NCBI GenBank assembly: GCA_016788885.1
Contig: JAEURX010000048.1
Location: forward strand, 1 to 64,000
Direction: 5' to 3'
Length of the DNA stretch: 64,000 nucleotides
Origin: Nitrospira sp.
Lineage (GTDB): Bacteria > Nitrospirota > Nitrospiria > Nitrospirales > Nitrospiraceae
Positions 47,674 through 56,829 of the stretch are shown in pieces (within the stretch, counting starts at the first letter, position 1; each line of letters begins with the position of its first letter). A model generated the notes under the pieces. The model saw only the letters and a program-made list of their open reading frames with translations. It searched no databases and was not told where the DNA came from. A program made the translations under genes and the position numbers.

Positions 47674-47816
47674 CACGCCTCCTTCACATGCGCATCGCAC
47701 GTCCGTCATCGCGACTCGCTTGACTCCTTTACGACAGGCTCGATACTCTGCGCAACGCCATTTCACAGCATAGCATCTGCACACACCGGATGTGCGCTTC
47801 ACCATCTCGTCTAGTC

Positions 47817-49145
47817 ATGGCTATTGAGCCTCACCAGTCGGCCGTGTTTCGCAAGCAGATTGCTGCTGCTCGGTCCGCCGATCCAACCGCGTGGGACGCC
47901 TCGCGTCACCTGGTCCATCCGGCAGCCTGGCCCACGACGCGAGACCAACTGATCGCGGCCATCGCGGCCTCGACCGTTCCGGACGACATCAAACACAGCC
48001 TCATGGCCGCCTTCACATCCGACCAGGGCGCGACGGATCGCACATTCTCCACTGATGTACTCAAAGAGCTCACCGGGTTACCAGCCACCAAAGGCCTGCG
48101 CGCCCTCTGCGTCTTCTTTGGATTGCGGGTGAACTCCCCCGCCAAATGGCCGATCCCCTCCATTGCACCTGCGGCGATCGACTCGTTCCTGCAACAACAC
48201 CGCAACCCCTTTGAGCTGCTCACGGATCACGTTCCCGCATCGGTGCTGGATCTGGGCGCGGGCGATCTCTCCTTTGCGGAAGAACTCGCCAGCATGTATG
48301 GAACATCCCTGGCGGCGCAACAGAGGCCGCTGATCCTGCACTGCCTCGACCGGTTGAACCCGAACTCGCAACTCGGTGGGCCTCTACATGCCCATCCGCT
48401 TCGTCTTAGCCGATTACGGGCCACGCCGAATCTGGACTTTCGCTTCTACGGCGATCAAGACATGTTTGGACTGGACCTGCTGGAACGAGACCAACGTCTG
48501 GCCACCCGCTATCTCATCGTCACCTGTTGGGCCCCGGCCACGCCGACCTTTGCGTATGAACCGACTCGCCTCTCTCCGGCCTGCCTCACCGAGGAATTGC
48601 GCCGCACCAAAGGAGATTCCCGGCAGGTCCGGCATGGGAAAGAGTCGGCACTCGAGGTCCTGCATGGAGGACGGAGCCTGCTCTTCCCCCCGTGGAAATT
48701 CGATATCCGCGGCCCGCTCGCCTTGCTGGAGTTGATGGCCTCTCGAGGGGCCCTGTGCGTACTGGGAGCGGTTGATTCTCAGGTGTTTTGGGAAATTCTC
48801 TCCCAGTTGGTCGATGATCCGGCCATGAGACCGCCGGATGTGATTCTTTCGGCACAGAATCTACCGACCGTGTTCGGAAAGATCTATGATCGCCTGTCCG
48901 CCCTCCCACCAGGGCAGCCTTGCCGGCTGGCCGACCTCACACCATTGCGAAGCCAATTCCCCTCTGTGCTGCACACATCGACCAGTCAGACCGCACCGTA
49001 TCGATTCCGACAGGTGACGATCCAACGTGGTGCCTTATTCGAGGGCATTCCCGCCAGCAGCACCGCCAGAAAGTTCCAAGGGATGGCGGAAGAAACTCCC
49101 CCCTGGTTTCTCAGCCTCGTACCCGAACCGCTCGACGTCACGTGA
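47817..49145 (+). CDS. Unknown protein with SAM-methyltransferase-like motif
   Basis: 442 residues from the ATG at 47817. An N-terminal helical region (to about 130; includes FSTDVLKELTGLPATKGLRALCVFFGL) precedes VPASVLDLGAGDLSFAEELASMYG, a good glycine-rich SAM-binding motif I, and LILHCLDRLNPNSQ (acidic end of strand 2). Later parts (RYLIVTCWAPATPTFAYEP, GPLALLELMASRGALCVLGAVDSQVFWEIL) are consistent with a Rossmann-like fold. No motif identifies the substrate, and catalysis may be lost. Soluble. Not in an operon with a recognised partner. Confidence 0.7.
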   Translation: MAIEPHQSAVFRKQIAAARSADPTAWDASRHLVHPAAWPTTRDQLIAAIAASTVPDDIKHSLMAAFTSDQGATDRTFSTDVLKELTGLPATKGLRALCVFFGLRVNSPAKWPIPSIAPAAIDSFLQQHRNPFELLTDHVPASVLDLGAGDLSFAEELASMYGTSLAAQQRPLILHCLDRLNPNSQLGGPLHAHPLRLSRLRATPNLDFRFYGDQDMFGLDLLERDQRLATRYLIVTCWAPATPTFAYEPTRLSPACLTEELRRTKGDSRQVRHGKESALEVLHGGRSLLFPPWKFDIRGPLALLELMASRGALCVLGAVDSQVFWEILSQLVDDPAMRPPDVILSAQNLPTVFGKIYDRLSALPPGQPCRLADLTPLRSQFPSVLHTSTSQTAPYRFRQVTIQRGALFEGIPASSTARKFQGMAEETPPWFLSLVPEPLDVT

Positions 49146-49214
49146 CCGACTGAGGACAGCCCACAAGGCCTGCCCTCGCCGTCCTCTGCTTCACTGCACG
49201 AACAGCCGGATAAA

Positions 49215-49243
49215 TTGACGGTCTCCAGACCCTTTGTTAGACT
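49215..49243 (+). promoter_or_regulatory. Promoter of the moxR operon
   Basis: TTGACG (49215-49220), 17-base spacer, TAGACT (49238-49243). Start near 49250, about 46 bases before the GTG at 49296. Confidence 0.65.
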
Positions 49244-49295
49244 TCGAACATACACACCATGTGCCGAAGATAACCCTCGTCACCAACACTCCATC

Positions 49296-50237
49296 GTGAA
49301 TTCTTCTCACTCTATCAAACTGTTACAGGACAATATCGCGCAGGTGATCAAGGGCAAGTCGCGCGTGATTGAACTCGCGGTCGTCTGTCTGTTAGCCCGA
49401 GGACACCTCCTGATTGAGGACGTGCCCGGCGTCGGCAAGACCACCTTGGCGCACAGCTTGGCGCGCTCCCTCGACTGCTCCTTCAAACGGATTCAGTTCA
49501 CCAGCGACCTCTTGCCCTCCGACATCGTCGGGATTTCCGTCTTCAATCGCCAGAAACAATCGTTCGAGTTCATCCCCGGCCCCCTGTTCGCCCACATCGT
49601 GCTGGCTGATGAAATCAACCGCACGACGCCGAAAACGCAGAGCAGTCTGCTGGAAGCGATGAGCGAGGCCCAGATTTCCGTGGACAACCAAACCTACCCG
49701 CTGCACCAGCCATTTATGGTCATCGCCACGCAAAACCCTGCGGAGTATCACGGCACGTTCCCGCTTCCGGAGTCTCAAATGGATCGATTCCTCATGCGCC
49801 TGCGCATCGGCTACCCCACGCCAGACGAGGAACGGAAGGTGCTAGAGCGGCCTCAATCGCTGCATCCCGCCAGCGAGCTGCAACCCGTCCTCACCGCACA
49901 ACACATTCTGGATCTCCAAGCTCAGGTCGAAAAAGTCAGGATGGAGGAGAGCCTGATGGATTACCTGCTGGCAATCGTCCACGCCACCAGGCACGCCGAA
50001 GTGCTGTCTCTCGGGGTGAGCACGCGAGGCGCACTCGCACTGACCAAGGCGGCCAAGGCGCTTGCACTGGTCCGAGACCGAACATATTGCCTGCCCGAGG
50101 ACATCAAGGAACTCGCTCCGGCCGTCCTGTCCCATCGAGTGATGCTGAGCCGTGCCCAAGGCGCGCGGGCGAAAAGCGTCGAACAGGCCGAAGGGGTGAT
50201 TCACGATCTGCTCGAGAGCATTCCGGTTCCCGTGTGA
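49296..50237 (+). CDS. MoxR-family AAA+ ATPase
   Basis: 313 residues from a GTG at 49296. An upstream TTG at 49215 lies in the promoter -35 box, so it is not the start. Walker A LLIEDVPGVGKTTLAHSLARSL, Walker B VLADEINRTTPKTQSSLLEAM, sensor 1 in MVIATQNPAEYHGTFPLPESQMDRFL, and a C-terminal lid helix domain (ALALTKAAKALALVRDRTYCLPEDIKELAPAVLSHRV). MoxR ATPases act as chaperones for VWA or DUF58 partners; here the next gene encodes DUF58. First gene of the moxR-DUF58-transglutaminase operon. Confidence 0.94.
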   Translation: MNSSHSIKLLQDNIAQVIKGKSRVIELAVVCLLARGHLLIEDVPGVGKTTLAHSLARSLDCSFKRIQFTSDLLPSDIVGISVFNRQKQSFEFIPGPLFAHIVLADEINRTTPKTQSSLLEAMSEAQISVDNQTYPLHQPFMVIATQNPAEYHGTFPLPESQMDRFLMRLRIGYPTPDEERKVLERPQSLHPASELQPVLTAQHILDLQAQVEKVRMEESLMDYLLAIVHATRHAEVLSLGVSTRGALALTKAAKALALVRDRTYCLPEDIKELAPAVLSHRVMLSRAQGARAKSVEQAEGVIHDLLESIPVPV

Positions 50238-50284
50238 CGCAGCCCAGCACCCGAACACAGGACCGGACGAGCCACGGCCAGGAC

Positions 50285-51457
50285 ATGCCCCATACGATGC
50301 GACCGGCCACCACCATGGCGTTCCAGTCTCTTCGTCTGTCCCTCCATCGCCTGTCCCAACATCGCGCCATCCGCGTGACAACGGAAGGCACTCGCTTCCT
50401 CTTGTTGACCCTGGCCGTGGGTATCGCGGCTGTCAATACCGGCAACAATCTGTTCTATCTTTTGCTCGCCATGATGTTGAGCCTGATTGTGCTCTCCGGG
50501 CTCTTATCGGAACAGTGCGTCCGTCGACTGGAATTCCATCGCCACCTGCCGGACGCCTTGTTCGTACACCAACCAGCCGTCGCGAGCGTGTGGATCGCCA
50601 ATCACAAAACACAGATTCCAAGCGTGTCCCTACGGGTCCTCGACGTCGTAGGCGGGCAGGATGCCGATCGCGGCCTTCACCTCACTCACCTCGCACCAGG
50701 AAGCTCAACGCTGCGCTCGTACCAACTGCTGATCCAGCGGCGGGGGACATACCACCTCGATGGCATTCGCGTGATCACCCCATTTCCGTTCGGGCTGTTC
50801 CAGAAGAAAGCCTTCTACCCCTGCGAGGCCACCCTGATCGTTTGTCCGGCCCTCATTCCACTGCCGCCGTTGCGACTGCGGGAGTTGCAGTCGGTCGGAC
50901 AGGAGCAGGCGTTGTCACGGCGCGGACCAGGGACGTCTCTCTACAACCTGAGAGAGTTTCGCCCCGGCGACGATTCCCGCGCCATCCACTGGCTTACCAC
51001 AGCCAGAACCGCCAAACTGATGATCAAGGAAACCGAAGCCGAAGACCAACACACCATCACGCTCGCACTGCTCACAGCCTGCCCGGATGAAGAAGACCGC
51101 ACCTTCGAACGCGCACTATCCATTGCCGCCTCCCTGGTTGAGCACTTTCTGAAAGACGGGGTGCGCCTCTGCCTGCTCATCGGCGATCAGCAGGAACTTT
51201 GGGCCGAGGGGGAAGAAGAATCCCTTCGCCTCTTTCACGCGCTGGCACTCTGCGAACGACGTCCGGTGACCACCAGCGCGGCTGAGCAACAGGGCATGGC
51301 CCTCTCGTTGGCGGCCTCAGCAGAGGGCCCGACGATCTTGCTCTCTGCGTGGAGCAATGCCGTCCACGGCGAGGCGTTCCGAGCCGTAGACCTGATACTC
51401 ACGCCTCACACCCACAAGGATCTCTTCGATGCTGCTGGACCAGGCCTTCCGGCTTAG
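50285..51457 (+). CDS. DUF58 membrane-anchored protein
   Basis: 390 residues from ATG 50285; 50315 is possible. Two N-terminal helices (FLLLTLAVGIAAVNTG, NLFYLLLAMMLSLIVLSGLL) anchor a soluble part with a beta domain (about 90-190, STLRSYQLLIQRRGTYHLDGIRVITPFPFGLF) and the DUF58 signature GTSLYNLREFRPGDDSRAIHWLTTARTAKLMIKE, a VWA-like fold. The C-terminus continues (ERALSIAASLVEHFLKDGVRLCLLI). Ends 29 bases inside the transglutaminase gene. Function in envelope or protease regulation is inferred from the family. Confidence 0.9.
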   Translation: MPHTMRPATTMAFQSLRLSLHRLSQHRAIRVTTEGTRFLLLTLAVGIAAVNTGNNLFYLLLAMMLSLIVLSGLLSEQCVRRLEFHRHLPDALFVHQPAVASVWIANHKTQIPSVSLRVLDVVGGQDADRGLHLTHLAPGSSTLRSYQLLIQRRGTYHLDGIRVITPFPFGLFQKKAFYPCEATLIVCPALIPLPPLRLRELQSVGQEQALSRRGPGTSLYNLREFRPGDDSRAIHWLTTARTAKLMIKETEAEDQHTITLALLTACPDEEDRTFERALSIAASLVEHFLKDGVRLCLLIGDQQELWAEGEEESLRLFHALALCERRPVTTSAAEQQGMALSLAASAEGPTILLSAWSNAVHGEAFRAVDLILTPHTHKDLFDAAGPGLPA

Positions 51458-53642
51458 TTCAATCCTCCTGGCGGCAGCCGGCTTCGCCAGCCTGACGCTC
51501 GCCATAACCCTCCCACCGTGGCTTCTGGTCCTGGCCGGTGCCGCGTTTGCGGTGGCTCTGTTGCGGGTTCAGCACCCCGGCGCGATGTCCGACACCATGC
51601 GCCACTTCCGGCTCTCCGCCCTCACCTGGAATATTTTTCTCCTGCTCGCCTTCGCCGGATTTTGGATCGACCTGTTGCTGATTTCTCAGGAAGTCCTGCC
51701 AGCGGGAATTCACTTCCTCGTACTACTCTTGGTGAACAAACTCTCCAACCTCGACCTGCGGCGTGATTTTTTGCATCTCTATGCCATCAGCCTCATTGCG
51801 CTCCTGGCATCCGCCGCGTTGACGACTCAGATCTGGTACGCCCCGTTCTTCTTCATCTATCTGGTCATCGGTGTCTGGACCCTCCTTCTCTATCACTTGA
51901 TGCACGAACAGGAAGAACAGGCGGGTCATCCGGATCACGTCTCTCCACCAACACCACCTGTCACACCATTCCCGCGACTGACGCTGCGCTTCTTTTGGAC
52001 CACCAACGCCATGGCTGCCGGCGCGTTTGGTTTCACCCTGTTGTTCTTCTTCTCCATCCCACGAGTCGGGGTCGGGTTCTTTCAGCACGATCAGGGAGAA
52101 AGTCTGCGGACGACGGGATTCTCGGAACAGGTCGATCTCGGCGTCATCGGACCGGTGAAGCAGGATCCGAGCATCGTCATGCGAGTGGAACTGCCTGATC
52201 GTGTCGGCCATGAATTCAAACAGGAGCCACTGTATCTCCGCGGCGTGGCGTACAACCGCTACGACGGGAAATCGTGGAGCAACAGTCTGCCGCACCGGCG
52301 GATGCTCACGGAACTTCCCGAAGGAACCTTTTCGCTTCGCACACCAGGGACAAAACCACCGGCCACCACCCGGCAGGTCCGACAAGACATTCTCCTCGAG
52401 CCACTCGACACGGCGGTGCTCTTCGGCGCGCCGCTTCTGACAACTGTCAAAGGCAATTTTCTCTCAGTCCAATCGGACCTGACCGGTTCCTTCCACCTGC
52501 CGTTCCCCCTCCACACTCGCATTCAATACACCGCCTACTCCGCGCCCACCACCTTAAGCGCGACGGAAAAGATGGCCGCCGCGCTGGTCTATCCGGATTT
52601 CATCCTCCAGGAGTACCTTCATACGCCTGCGATCAATGCCCAGATCACGGACCTCGCGCGACAGATCACTCAACCCGCGACTACCGTCGCGCAGGCCGTT
52701 TCGCTCGTCCATACTCATTTACTGACCAACTATCGATACAGCCTGGATGTGCCCTCGCTGCAATCAGCCCATCCCCTTGATGATTTTCTGCTGACCCGAA
52801 AAACCGGCTATTGCGAGCACTACGCCACAGCCATGGTGGTTCTGCTCCGCACCGTCGGCATTCCAGCACGACTGGTCACGGGATTCCTTGCCACCGAGTG
52901 GAACGAATTCGGCGGCTACTATACGGTGCGACAACGAGATGCCCACGCCTGGGTGGAAGTCTATTTTCCGCAATCAGGGTGGATCACGATCGATCCCACG
53001 CCGCCCGCCCCGAACGCAGTCGGCCCCACCTGGTGGCACTCAGCCAGCAGCGCGATGGATTCACTACGGCTCCAGTGGGATCGGCTCTTCGTCCACTTCA
53101 GCGCACACGATCAGTTCACGGTGGTGCAGGGTATTCGGGAGAGCGGGGAGGCCGTGCGCGTGGGGCTCTCCGAAACAATGAGTGCCCTGGCGGCACAGGG
53201 TGCAGCCCTTGCTGGTCAGGTGGTGACCGCTCTGACCCCGGACGGCATTCCGCATCATGCCGTCACGCTCGTGCTGGCGCTCGGCGCGATGTCAATCGGC
53301 ATCATGCTGGCACGACAGTACTGGAAAGAAACAGCGCCACAAAACAGTTTCTCTCGTCAGCAGCAGACCGTCATCACGCTCTACACCGACATGGTGCACT
53401 GTTGCGCGGAGCAGGGGATCGTGAAACCGGCCAGCACCACGCCGCGGGAATTTCTTCATCACATTCGTGAACGATGGAGCGAAGCCTGGCCCATGGTCGA
53501 TTCCGTCACACGACTGTATGCGCGGGTGCGATTCGGGGAGGCAGCACTGTCAGCAGAGGAAATCACGACCGCAGAAAACGACTTACGCCGCCTCCGCACA
53601 CTCAGTCGCCCCGCAAAGCCCACGCCACAACCATCACGCTAA
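51429..53642 (+). CDS. Transmembrane transglutaminase-like protein (TgpA family)
   Basis: 737 residues. About six N-terminal transmembrane helices (ILLAAAGFASLTLAITLPPWLLVLAGAAF, ALTWNIFLLLAFAGFWIDLLLI, ALIALLASAALTTQIWYAPFFF and others), then a large periplasmic domain (about 210-610) with the transglutaminase core: catalytic Cys in TRKTGYCEHYATAMVVLLRTVGIPARLVTGF, His in QRDAHAWVEVYFPQSGWITIDPTPP, and Asp in the same stretch. A C-terminal helix (HHAVTLVLALGAMSIGIML) is followed by a cytoplasmic tail. TgpA is essential in Pseudomonas. Third gene of the operon. Confidence 0.93.
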   Translation: MLLDQAFRLSSILLAAAGFASLTLAITLPPWLLVLAGAAFAVALLRVQHPGAMSDTMRHFRLSALTWNIFLLLAFAGFWIDLLLISQEVLPAGIHFLVLLLVNKLSNLDLRRDFLHLYAISLIALLASAALTTQIWYAPFFFIYLVIGVWTLLLYHLMHEQEEQAGHPDHVSPPTPPVTPFPRLTLRFFWTTNAMAAGAFGFTLLFFFSIPRVGVGFFQHDQGESLRTTGFSEQVDLGVIGPVKQDPSIVMRVELPDRVGHEFKQEPLYLRGVAYNRYDGKSWSNSLPHRRMLTELPEGTFSLRTPGTKPPATTRQVRQDILLEPLDTAVLFGAPLLTTVKGNFLSVQSDLTGSFHLPFPLHTRIQYTAYSAPTTLSATEKMAAALVYPDFILQEYLHTPAINAQITDLARQITQPATTVAQAVSLVHTHLLTNYRYSLDVPSLQSAHPLDDFLLTRKTGYCEHYATAMVVLLRTVGIPARLVTGFLATEWNEFGGYYTVRQRDAHAWVEVYFPQSGWITIDPTPPAPNAVGPTWWHSASSAMDSLRLQWDRLFVHFSAHDQFTVVQGIRESGEAVRVGLSETMSALAAQGAALAGQVVTALTPDGIPHHAVTLVLALGAMSIGIMLARQYWKETAPQNSFSRQQQTVITLYTDMVHCCAEQGIVKPASTTPREFLHHIRERWSEAWPMVDSVTRLYARVRFGEAALSAEEITTAENDLRRLRTLSRPAKPTPQPSR

Positions 53643-53856
53643 CCCCGCCTGTGGCCATATGACACCCAGCGCTTCGCACAGCAGAAAGGGCTGACGGAGG
53701 GTCACCGCTAGGCTTCCGTAGCCCCATCCCATGGTGCTTCACTGCGCGAGAAAACGGTAGGCGGATCAGGATGCCCTGAGGCTCTCGATCGTCGAGGCAA
53801 ACATAGGGTGAGGAACATATTGTAAGGAAGCATGCCGCTGAGAAGGTGAGGAAAGT

Positions 53857-53931
53857 TGGAGCGGGAAACGGGATTTGAACCCGCGACCCTCGCCTTGGCA
53901 AGGCGATGCTCTACCACTGAGCTATTCCCGC
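53857..53931 (-). tRNA. tRNA-Gly(GCC)
   Basis: Minus strand, 75 bases including an encoded CCA. Acceptor GCGGGAA pairs with TTCCCGC; D-loop AGCTCAGTGGTAGAGC; anticodon stem TCGCC-TTGCCAA-GGCGA with GCC in the loop; T-arm CGCGGGTTCAAATCCCG-type loop (GGTTCAAATC). The discriminator is T, as expected for tRNA-Gly in bacteria. No neighbouring tRNA genes. Confidence 0.97.
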
Positions 53932-54129
53932 TTCGACCCGTCAGAAGAAGCGGGATTCTACCTACCGGATGCAAAGACTGTCAAGCCGGAGGCCACAAAT
54001 ATCGTTGTCGATTCGACATCAGGCACCTACGCGGGACCACGTTGGGCGTCGATACCACATGAACAGACGCCCTGGCCTGCGCTGGAAATTTAGCCTTTCG
54101 ACTCAGGGCTGCCTGCTTCTTCTGTCCAC

Positions 54130-54158
54130 TTGACGGACTGAAGAGGCTTGAGTACAGT
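54130..54158 (+). promoter_or_regulatory. Candidate promoter upstream of the 109-aa gene
   Basis: TTGACG (54130-54135), 17-base spacer, TACAGT (54153-54158). Start near 54165, about 42 bases before the GTG at 54207. Confidence 0.5.
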
Positions 54159-54206
54159 GAGTGTAATGTCGTATTTCGCCAATATGATCAGCGAGGTAAC
54201 CCTAGC

Positions 54207-54536
54207 GTGACCTCCCGCCCGCAGCACTCGGCTCCCTTTGCAGCACTAGCCATTCCGTTTGACGACTATCTCGCGTCCGGCAAAATTCCCGAAGGGTTGC
54301 TGGTCAGTGAATATGTGGAGCAGCAATTCGTGGAGCGGTTGGTGCACTACGTACTGAGCGTCCCGGCTGGCAGTTACTCGATGGCCCAGCTCAGCCGACT
54401 GCTCGAGCAACTTGATCCCCGTGCCCAGGTCTTTTTCTTTAAACGACTGAAAGAGAACAGTCCGGACAGTTTGAAGGACTTTGCTCCGCTGTATTACGGA
54501 TTCATGAACGAGTTCCATTCCCTCCTGTTTACGTAA
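54207..54536 (+). CDS. Hypothetical protein (109 aa), soluble helical
   Basis: Starts at a GTG with GCGAGGTAA upstream. Predicted helical: PFDDYLASGKIPEGLLVSEYVE, FVERLVHYVLSVPAGSYSMAQL, SRLLEQLDPRAQVFFFKRLKEN, DSLKDFAPLYYGFMNEFHSLLF. No signal peptide or known catalytic motif. Has its own promoter, and the next gene has another, so it is probably monocistronic. Family not recognised. Confidence 0.7.
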   Translation: MTSRPQHSAPFAALAIPFDDYLASGKIPEGLLVSEYVEQQFVERLVHYVLSVPAGSYSMAQLSRLLEQLDPRAQVFFFKRLKENSPDSLKDFAPLYYGFMNEFHSLLFT

Positions 54537-54561
54537 GTCGCTGCCTTACAAAAAAAATACC

Positions 54562-54589
54562 TTGTCGCCCCCCTAATCTCAGGTATAAT
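54562..54589 (+). promoter_or_regulatory. Promoter upstream of the 122-aa gene
   Basis: TTGTCG (54562-54567), 16-base spacer, TATAAT (54584-54589). Start near 54596, giving a 26-base leader with AAGGAG before the ATG at 54622. Confidence 0.7.
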
Positions 54590-54621
54590 CACGAGAACCT
54601 CTTAATGAGCCAAGGAGCATT

Positions 54622-54990
54622 ATGAATCCCACGTTACAACGCGCTGTTACGAGTTTTTATAATCTGGTCTACGAAGCCCAGACGTTTGCGACCACCATGT
54701 CCCGGATCGATACCGCTGAGCAGGAGCATTACGCCGGTCGGATCGAAGGCCTGAACTGGGTCCTGGATCGCTGTCAGGAGCTTGAGGACATGGACGCCAA
54801 TATCACTCCGACCACGCTGCAACGCGTGTTGACGGAAGTGAAGTCAGACCTGGATCATGAGCTCTCCGTACAACGTCGCGAAAAAGGCCGACGGGCTGAC
54901 GGACGCGAAGAAGCCCTGACCTTCGTGGCGGACTATTTGTCGAGCCTGATCACGGCAACTGAGATCGAATCCGCCAAAACCTCCGTGTAA
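54622..54990 (+). CDS. Hypothetical helical protein (122 aa)
   Basis: AAGGAG lies six bases before the ATG. The sequence is alpha-helical throughout (LQRAVTSFYNLVYEAQTFATTMSRI, EQEHYAGRIEGLNWVLDRCQELEDM, LQRVLTEVKSDLDHELSVQRREKGRR), with heptad character. One Cys. No membrane segment. Possibly a small structural or regulatory protein. Family not recognised. Confidence 0.75.
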   Translation: MNPTLQRAVTSFYNLVYEAQTFATTMSRIDTAEQEHYAGRIEGLNWVLDRCQELEDMDANITPTTLQRVLTEVKSDLDHELSVQRREKGRRADGREEALTFVADYLSSLITATEIESAKTSV

Positions 54991-55047
54991 CCGCCTGTCG
55001 ATTGTCTCCAGGCTCATTCTTCGTTATGGCCTCCTCCGAGGGCGACT

Positions 55048-55287
55048 ATGGCCCGTGAATGGATCATCTTCGCCATCTGCCTCGGCTTGGGAGGCCATAT
55101 TGCCCTTGCCGTCGTGTTACATGCTCCGGACATGTGGCCATGGAGCAAGGCCTGGCTATACGGCCTGATTTCGGGGTTTGCCCTCTATGTCGTGGTGCAA
55201 GTCGTTCGCTCCCTGTGGTGGGTTTTTCGTGGAAGGAATGCCGACGAGCCTGAGGCCCGCGAAGACCAACCTACCAGCCGCTCATAA
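55048..55287 (+). CDS. Small membrane protein (79 aa, two helices)
   Basis: Two transmembrane helices (WIIFAICLGLGGHIALAVVL and AWLYGLISGFALYVVVQVVRSLWWVF) with a short PDMWPWSK linker, then a charged cytoplasmic tail (RGRNADEPEAREDQP). 57 bases after the previous gene. Function unknown. Confidence 0.65.
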   Translation: MAREWIIFAICLGLGGHIALAVVLHAPDMWPWSKAWLYGLISGFALYVVVQVVRSLWWVFRGRNADEPEAREDQPTSRS

Positions 55288-55312
55288 CGTAACGCGTGCC
55301 CACCGCCGCACA

Positions 55313-55342
55313 TTGCACCTTCCCCCCCTCTCTCAGTAGAAT
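55313..55342 (+). promoter_or_regulatory. Promoter abutting the zinc-ribbon gene start (candidate leaderless mRNA)
   Basis: TTGCAC (55313-55318), 18-base spacer, TAGAAT (55337-55342). The ATG at 55350 is seven bases downstream of the -10, where transcription would start. Confidence 0.55.
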
Positions 55343-55349
55343 ACGAGCG

Positions 55350-55637
55350 ATGCAAGGCCGATCGAACAAACCCACTCCACCAGGATGGCCGCCTCGAGCC
55401 ATGCACCCACGATCTACCCCCGCAGCCCAGCCCGCCCGCCAAGCAGATCAGTATGACTCCTTCAACGCCTCTCTGCTCTATTGCGGGCATTGCCGACAAG
55501 CGACGCCCACCCGCCAACGTCTCCTGCTCGTGCTCCCCACCGGGAATCTCTACGAGTATCTTTGTGCGCAATGCGGAACCTCGACCGGTTCCAAAACTGA
55601 AAATGCCACGCCCGAAAGCGGACTACTCAGCCCCTAG
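55350..55637 (+). CDS. Small zinc-ribbon protein (95 aa)
   Basis: ATG at 55350, just at the expected transcript start. The Pro-rich N-terminal half (SNKPTPPGWPPRAMHPRSTPAAQPARQ) is probably disordered. The C-terminal half has two CxxC knuckles in SLLYCGHCRQATPTRQRLLLVLPTG and YEYLCAQCGTSTGS, separated by two beta strands: a four-Cys zinc ribbon. A later ATG (55401) could start a 78-residue form. No signal peptide. Function unknown. Confidence 0.65.
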   Translation: MQGRSNKPTPPGWPPRAMHPRSTPAAQPARQADQYDSFNASLLYCGHCRQATPTRQRLLLVLPTGNLYEYLCAQCGTSTGSKTENATPESGLLSP

Positions 55638-55763
55638 GCCAGACAGCCACAGCGTAAACGTCGTTGTGCGGTGAACGGAGCTTCGAGCAGGCCCGCGGGA
55701 TAACAGCCCGTGCACGTGGTCCAATGGTGGAATGGAACGGAGAAAGAATACGTCGGGAGGACG

Positions 55764-56048
55764 CTAGCTGACCTGGTCGAGCGGGATCCCCTCATCAATG
55801 AGCATGACAGGGATGTCTTCCCGCACCGGATAGAGAATTTTCTTGTCCGCGCGAATTAACCCGGCGTCCAGTTTCTCAGTGACGGGTTTCTGTGCATAAT
55901 TCTTGAGCTGGCCGCGATCGATGGCCCCATTGATCTTTTCAATCAACCCCTCGTCGGCGAGCACCACAGCCTGCTTGGTGTCGGGGCAGCACAAGATGGC
56001 GACTAGATCTTTATCGAGATTTACCTTTTTTCGCGGGGCATCACTCAC
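55764..56048 (-). CDS. Trm112-like zinc-binding/scaffold protein
   Basis: 94 residues from a GTG at 56048; the frame is open further upstream but overlaps the divergent gene region, so the start is inferred. Conserved part NLDKDLVAILCCPDTKQAVVL ... KKILYPVREDIPVMLIDEGIPL matches Trm112/UPF0434: one CCPD knuckle at the N-terminus and the IRADKKILYPVREDIPVML half. The second Cys pair of zinc-binding members is absent, so zinc binding may be lost. Often partners methyltransferases. Divergent from the DUF502 gene. Confidence 0.8.
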   Translation of the reverse strand: MSDAPRKKVNLDKDLVAILCCPDTKQAVVLADEGLIEKINGAIDRGQLKNYAQKPVTEKLDAGLIRADKKILYPVREDIPVMLIDEGIPLDQVS

Positions 56049-56202
56049 GGTCACGCTCTCAATCTCACCCGACGGGGTGACGCTAAGGTTACGCGCAAGA
56101 TAGTCCAAATGGAGCGGTAGATCAAGAAGATACCAAAACGGCTCTCCATCTGATATCGTAACTTGCTCAGTCGGCACCCGCGCATCATCACCAGGAATCG
56201 AC

Positions 56203-56829
56203 GTGACTTCTTCGCATCGGCTTGGCCGCATCTTTCTCACGGGGCTCATTGTACTGGTCCCGGCGTGGGCCACGTTTCTGATCCTTACGGCCCTGTTCGA
56301 AACCTTGGATTCGCTTCTGCTCGATCTCATCGGACGACAAATCCAGCCCTACGCTCCAGGCCTCGGCATCCTGCTGCTGCTTGGCATGGTGCTCATCGTC
56401 GGCGCCATCGCCACGCAAGTCATCGGGCAACGCGTTGTCCATTGGACCGAGACGACGGTCGATCGGATTCCCTTGATCCGCAGCATCTATCTCACCTTGA
56501 AAAGTATGACGGATCTTCTGAACTATCGAGCTCGCTTCGGACAAAGTACGGTCGTGGCGTTTCCCTTTCCACGGGACGGACTCTGGGCACTCGGCTTCGT
56601 GATGGGCTCTCCGCCGCCGGCCCTGCAAATCGCCCCGATGGTCGAACTCGTGATGGTCTTCGTTCCAACGGCCATCCACCCCTTTACCGGGTATCTGGCC
56701 ATGATCCCCAAGTCCCAACTGCAACCGCTGAACCTCCTGCCGGAAGAAGCGTTGAAACTGGAATTTTCCGCGGGATTGTATCGTCCCTTACAAGGCTGGC
56801 TCACTTCCCCGGCACACAAACCGTCATGA
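56203..56829 (+). CDS. DUF502 membrane protein
   Basis: 208 residues from a GTG at 56203. Two transmembrane helices near the N-terminus (LGRIFLTGLIVLVPAWATFLILTALF and YAPGLGILLLLGMVLIVGAIATQV), then a soluble domain with VDRIPLIRSIYLTLKSMTDLL, VVAFPFPRDGLWALGFVMG, and VMVFVPTAIHPFTGYLAMIPKSQLQPLNL, the DUF502 signature (T.P.P.TGYL). Function unknown; a family member in plants is involved in membrane processes. The stop overlaps the next start (ATGA). Confidence 0.9.
   Translation: MTSSHRLGRIFLTGLIVLVPAWATFLILTALFETLDSLLLDLIGRQIQPYAPGLGILLLLGMVLIVGAIATQVIGQRVVHWTETTVDRIPLIRSIYLTLKSMTDLLNYRARFGQSTVVAFPFPRDGLWALGFVMGSPPPALQIAPMVELVMVFVPTAIHPFTGYLAMIPKSQLQPLNLLPEEALKLEFSAGLYRPLQGWLTSPAHKPS

Noticed and set aside
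54533-54557. Hairpin GTAAG...CTTAC with an A8 run as a terminator
   Set aside because: On the plus strand the run is A, not T; on the minus strand the T-run would precede the stem. It does not have terminator polarity.
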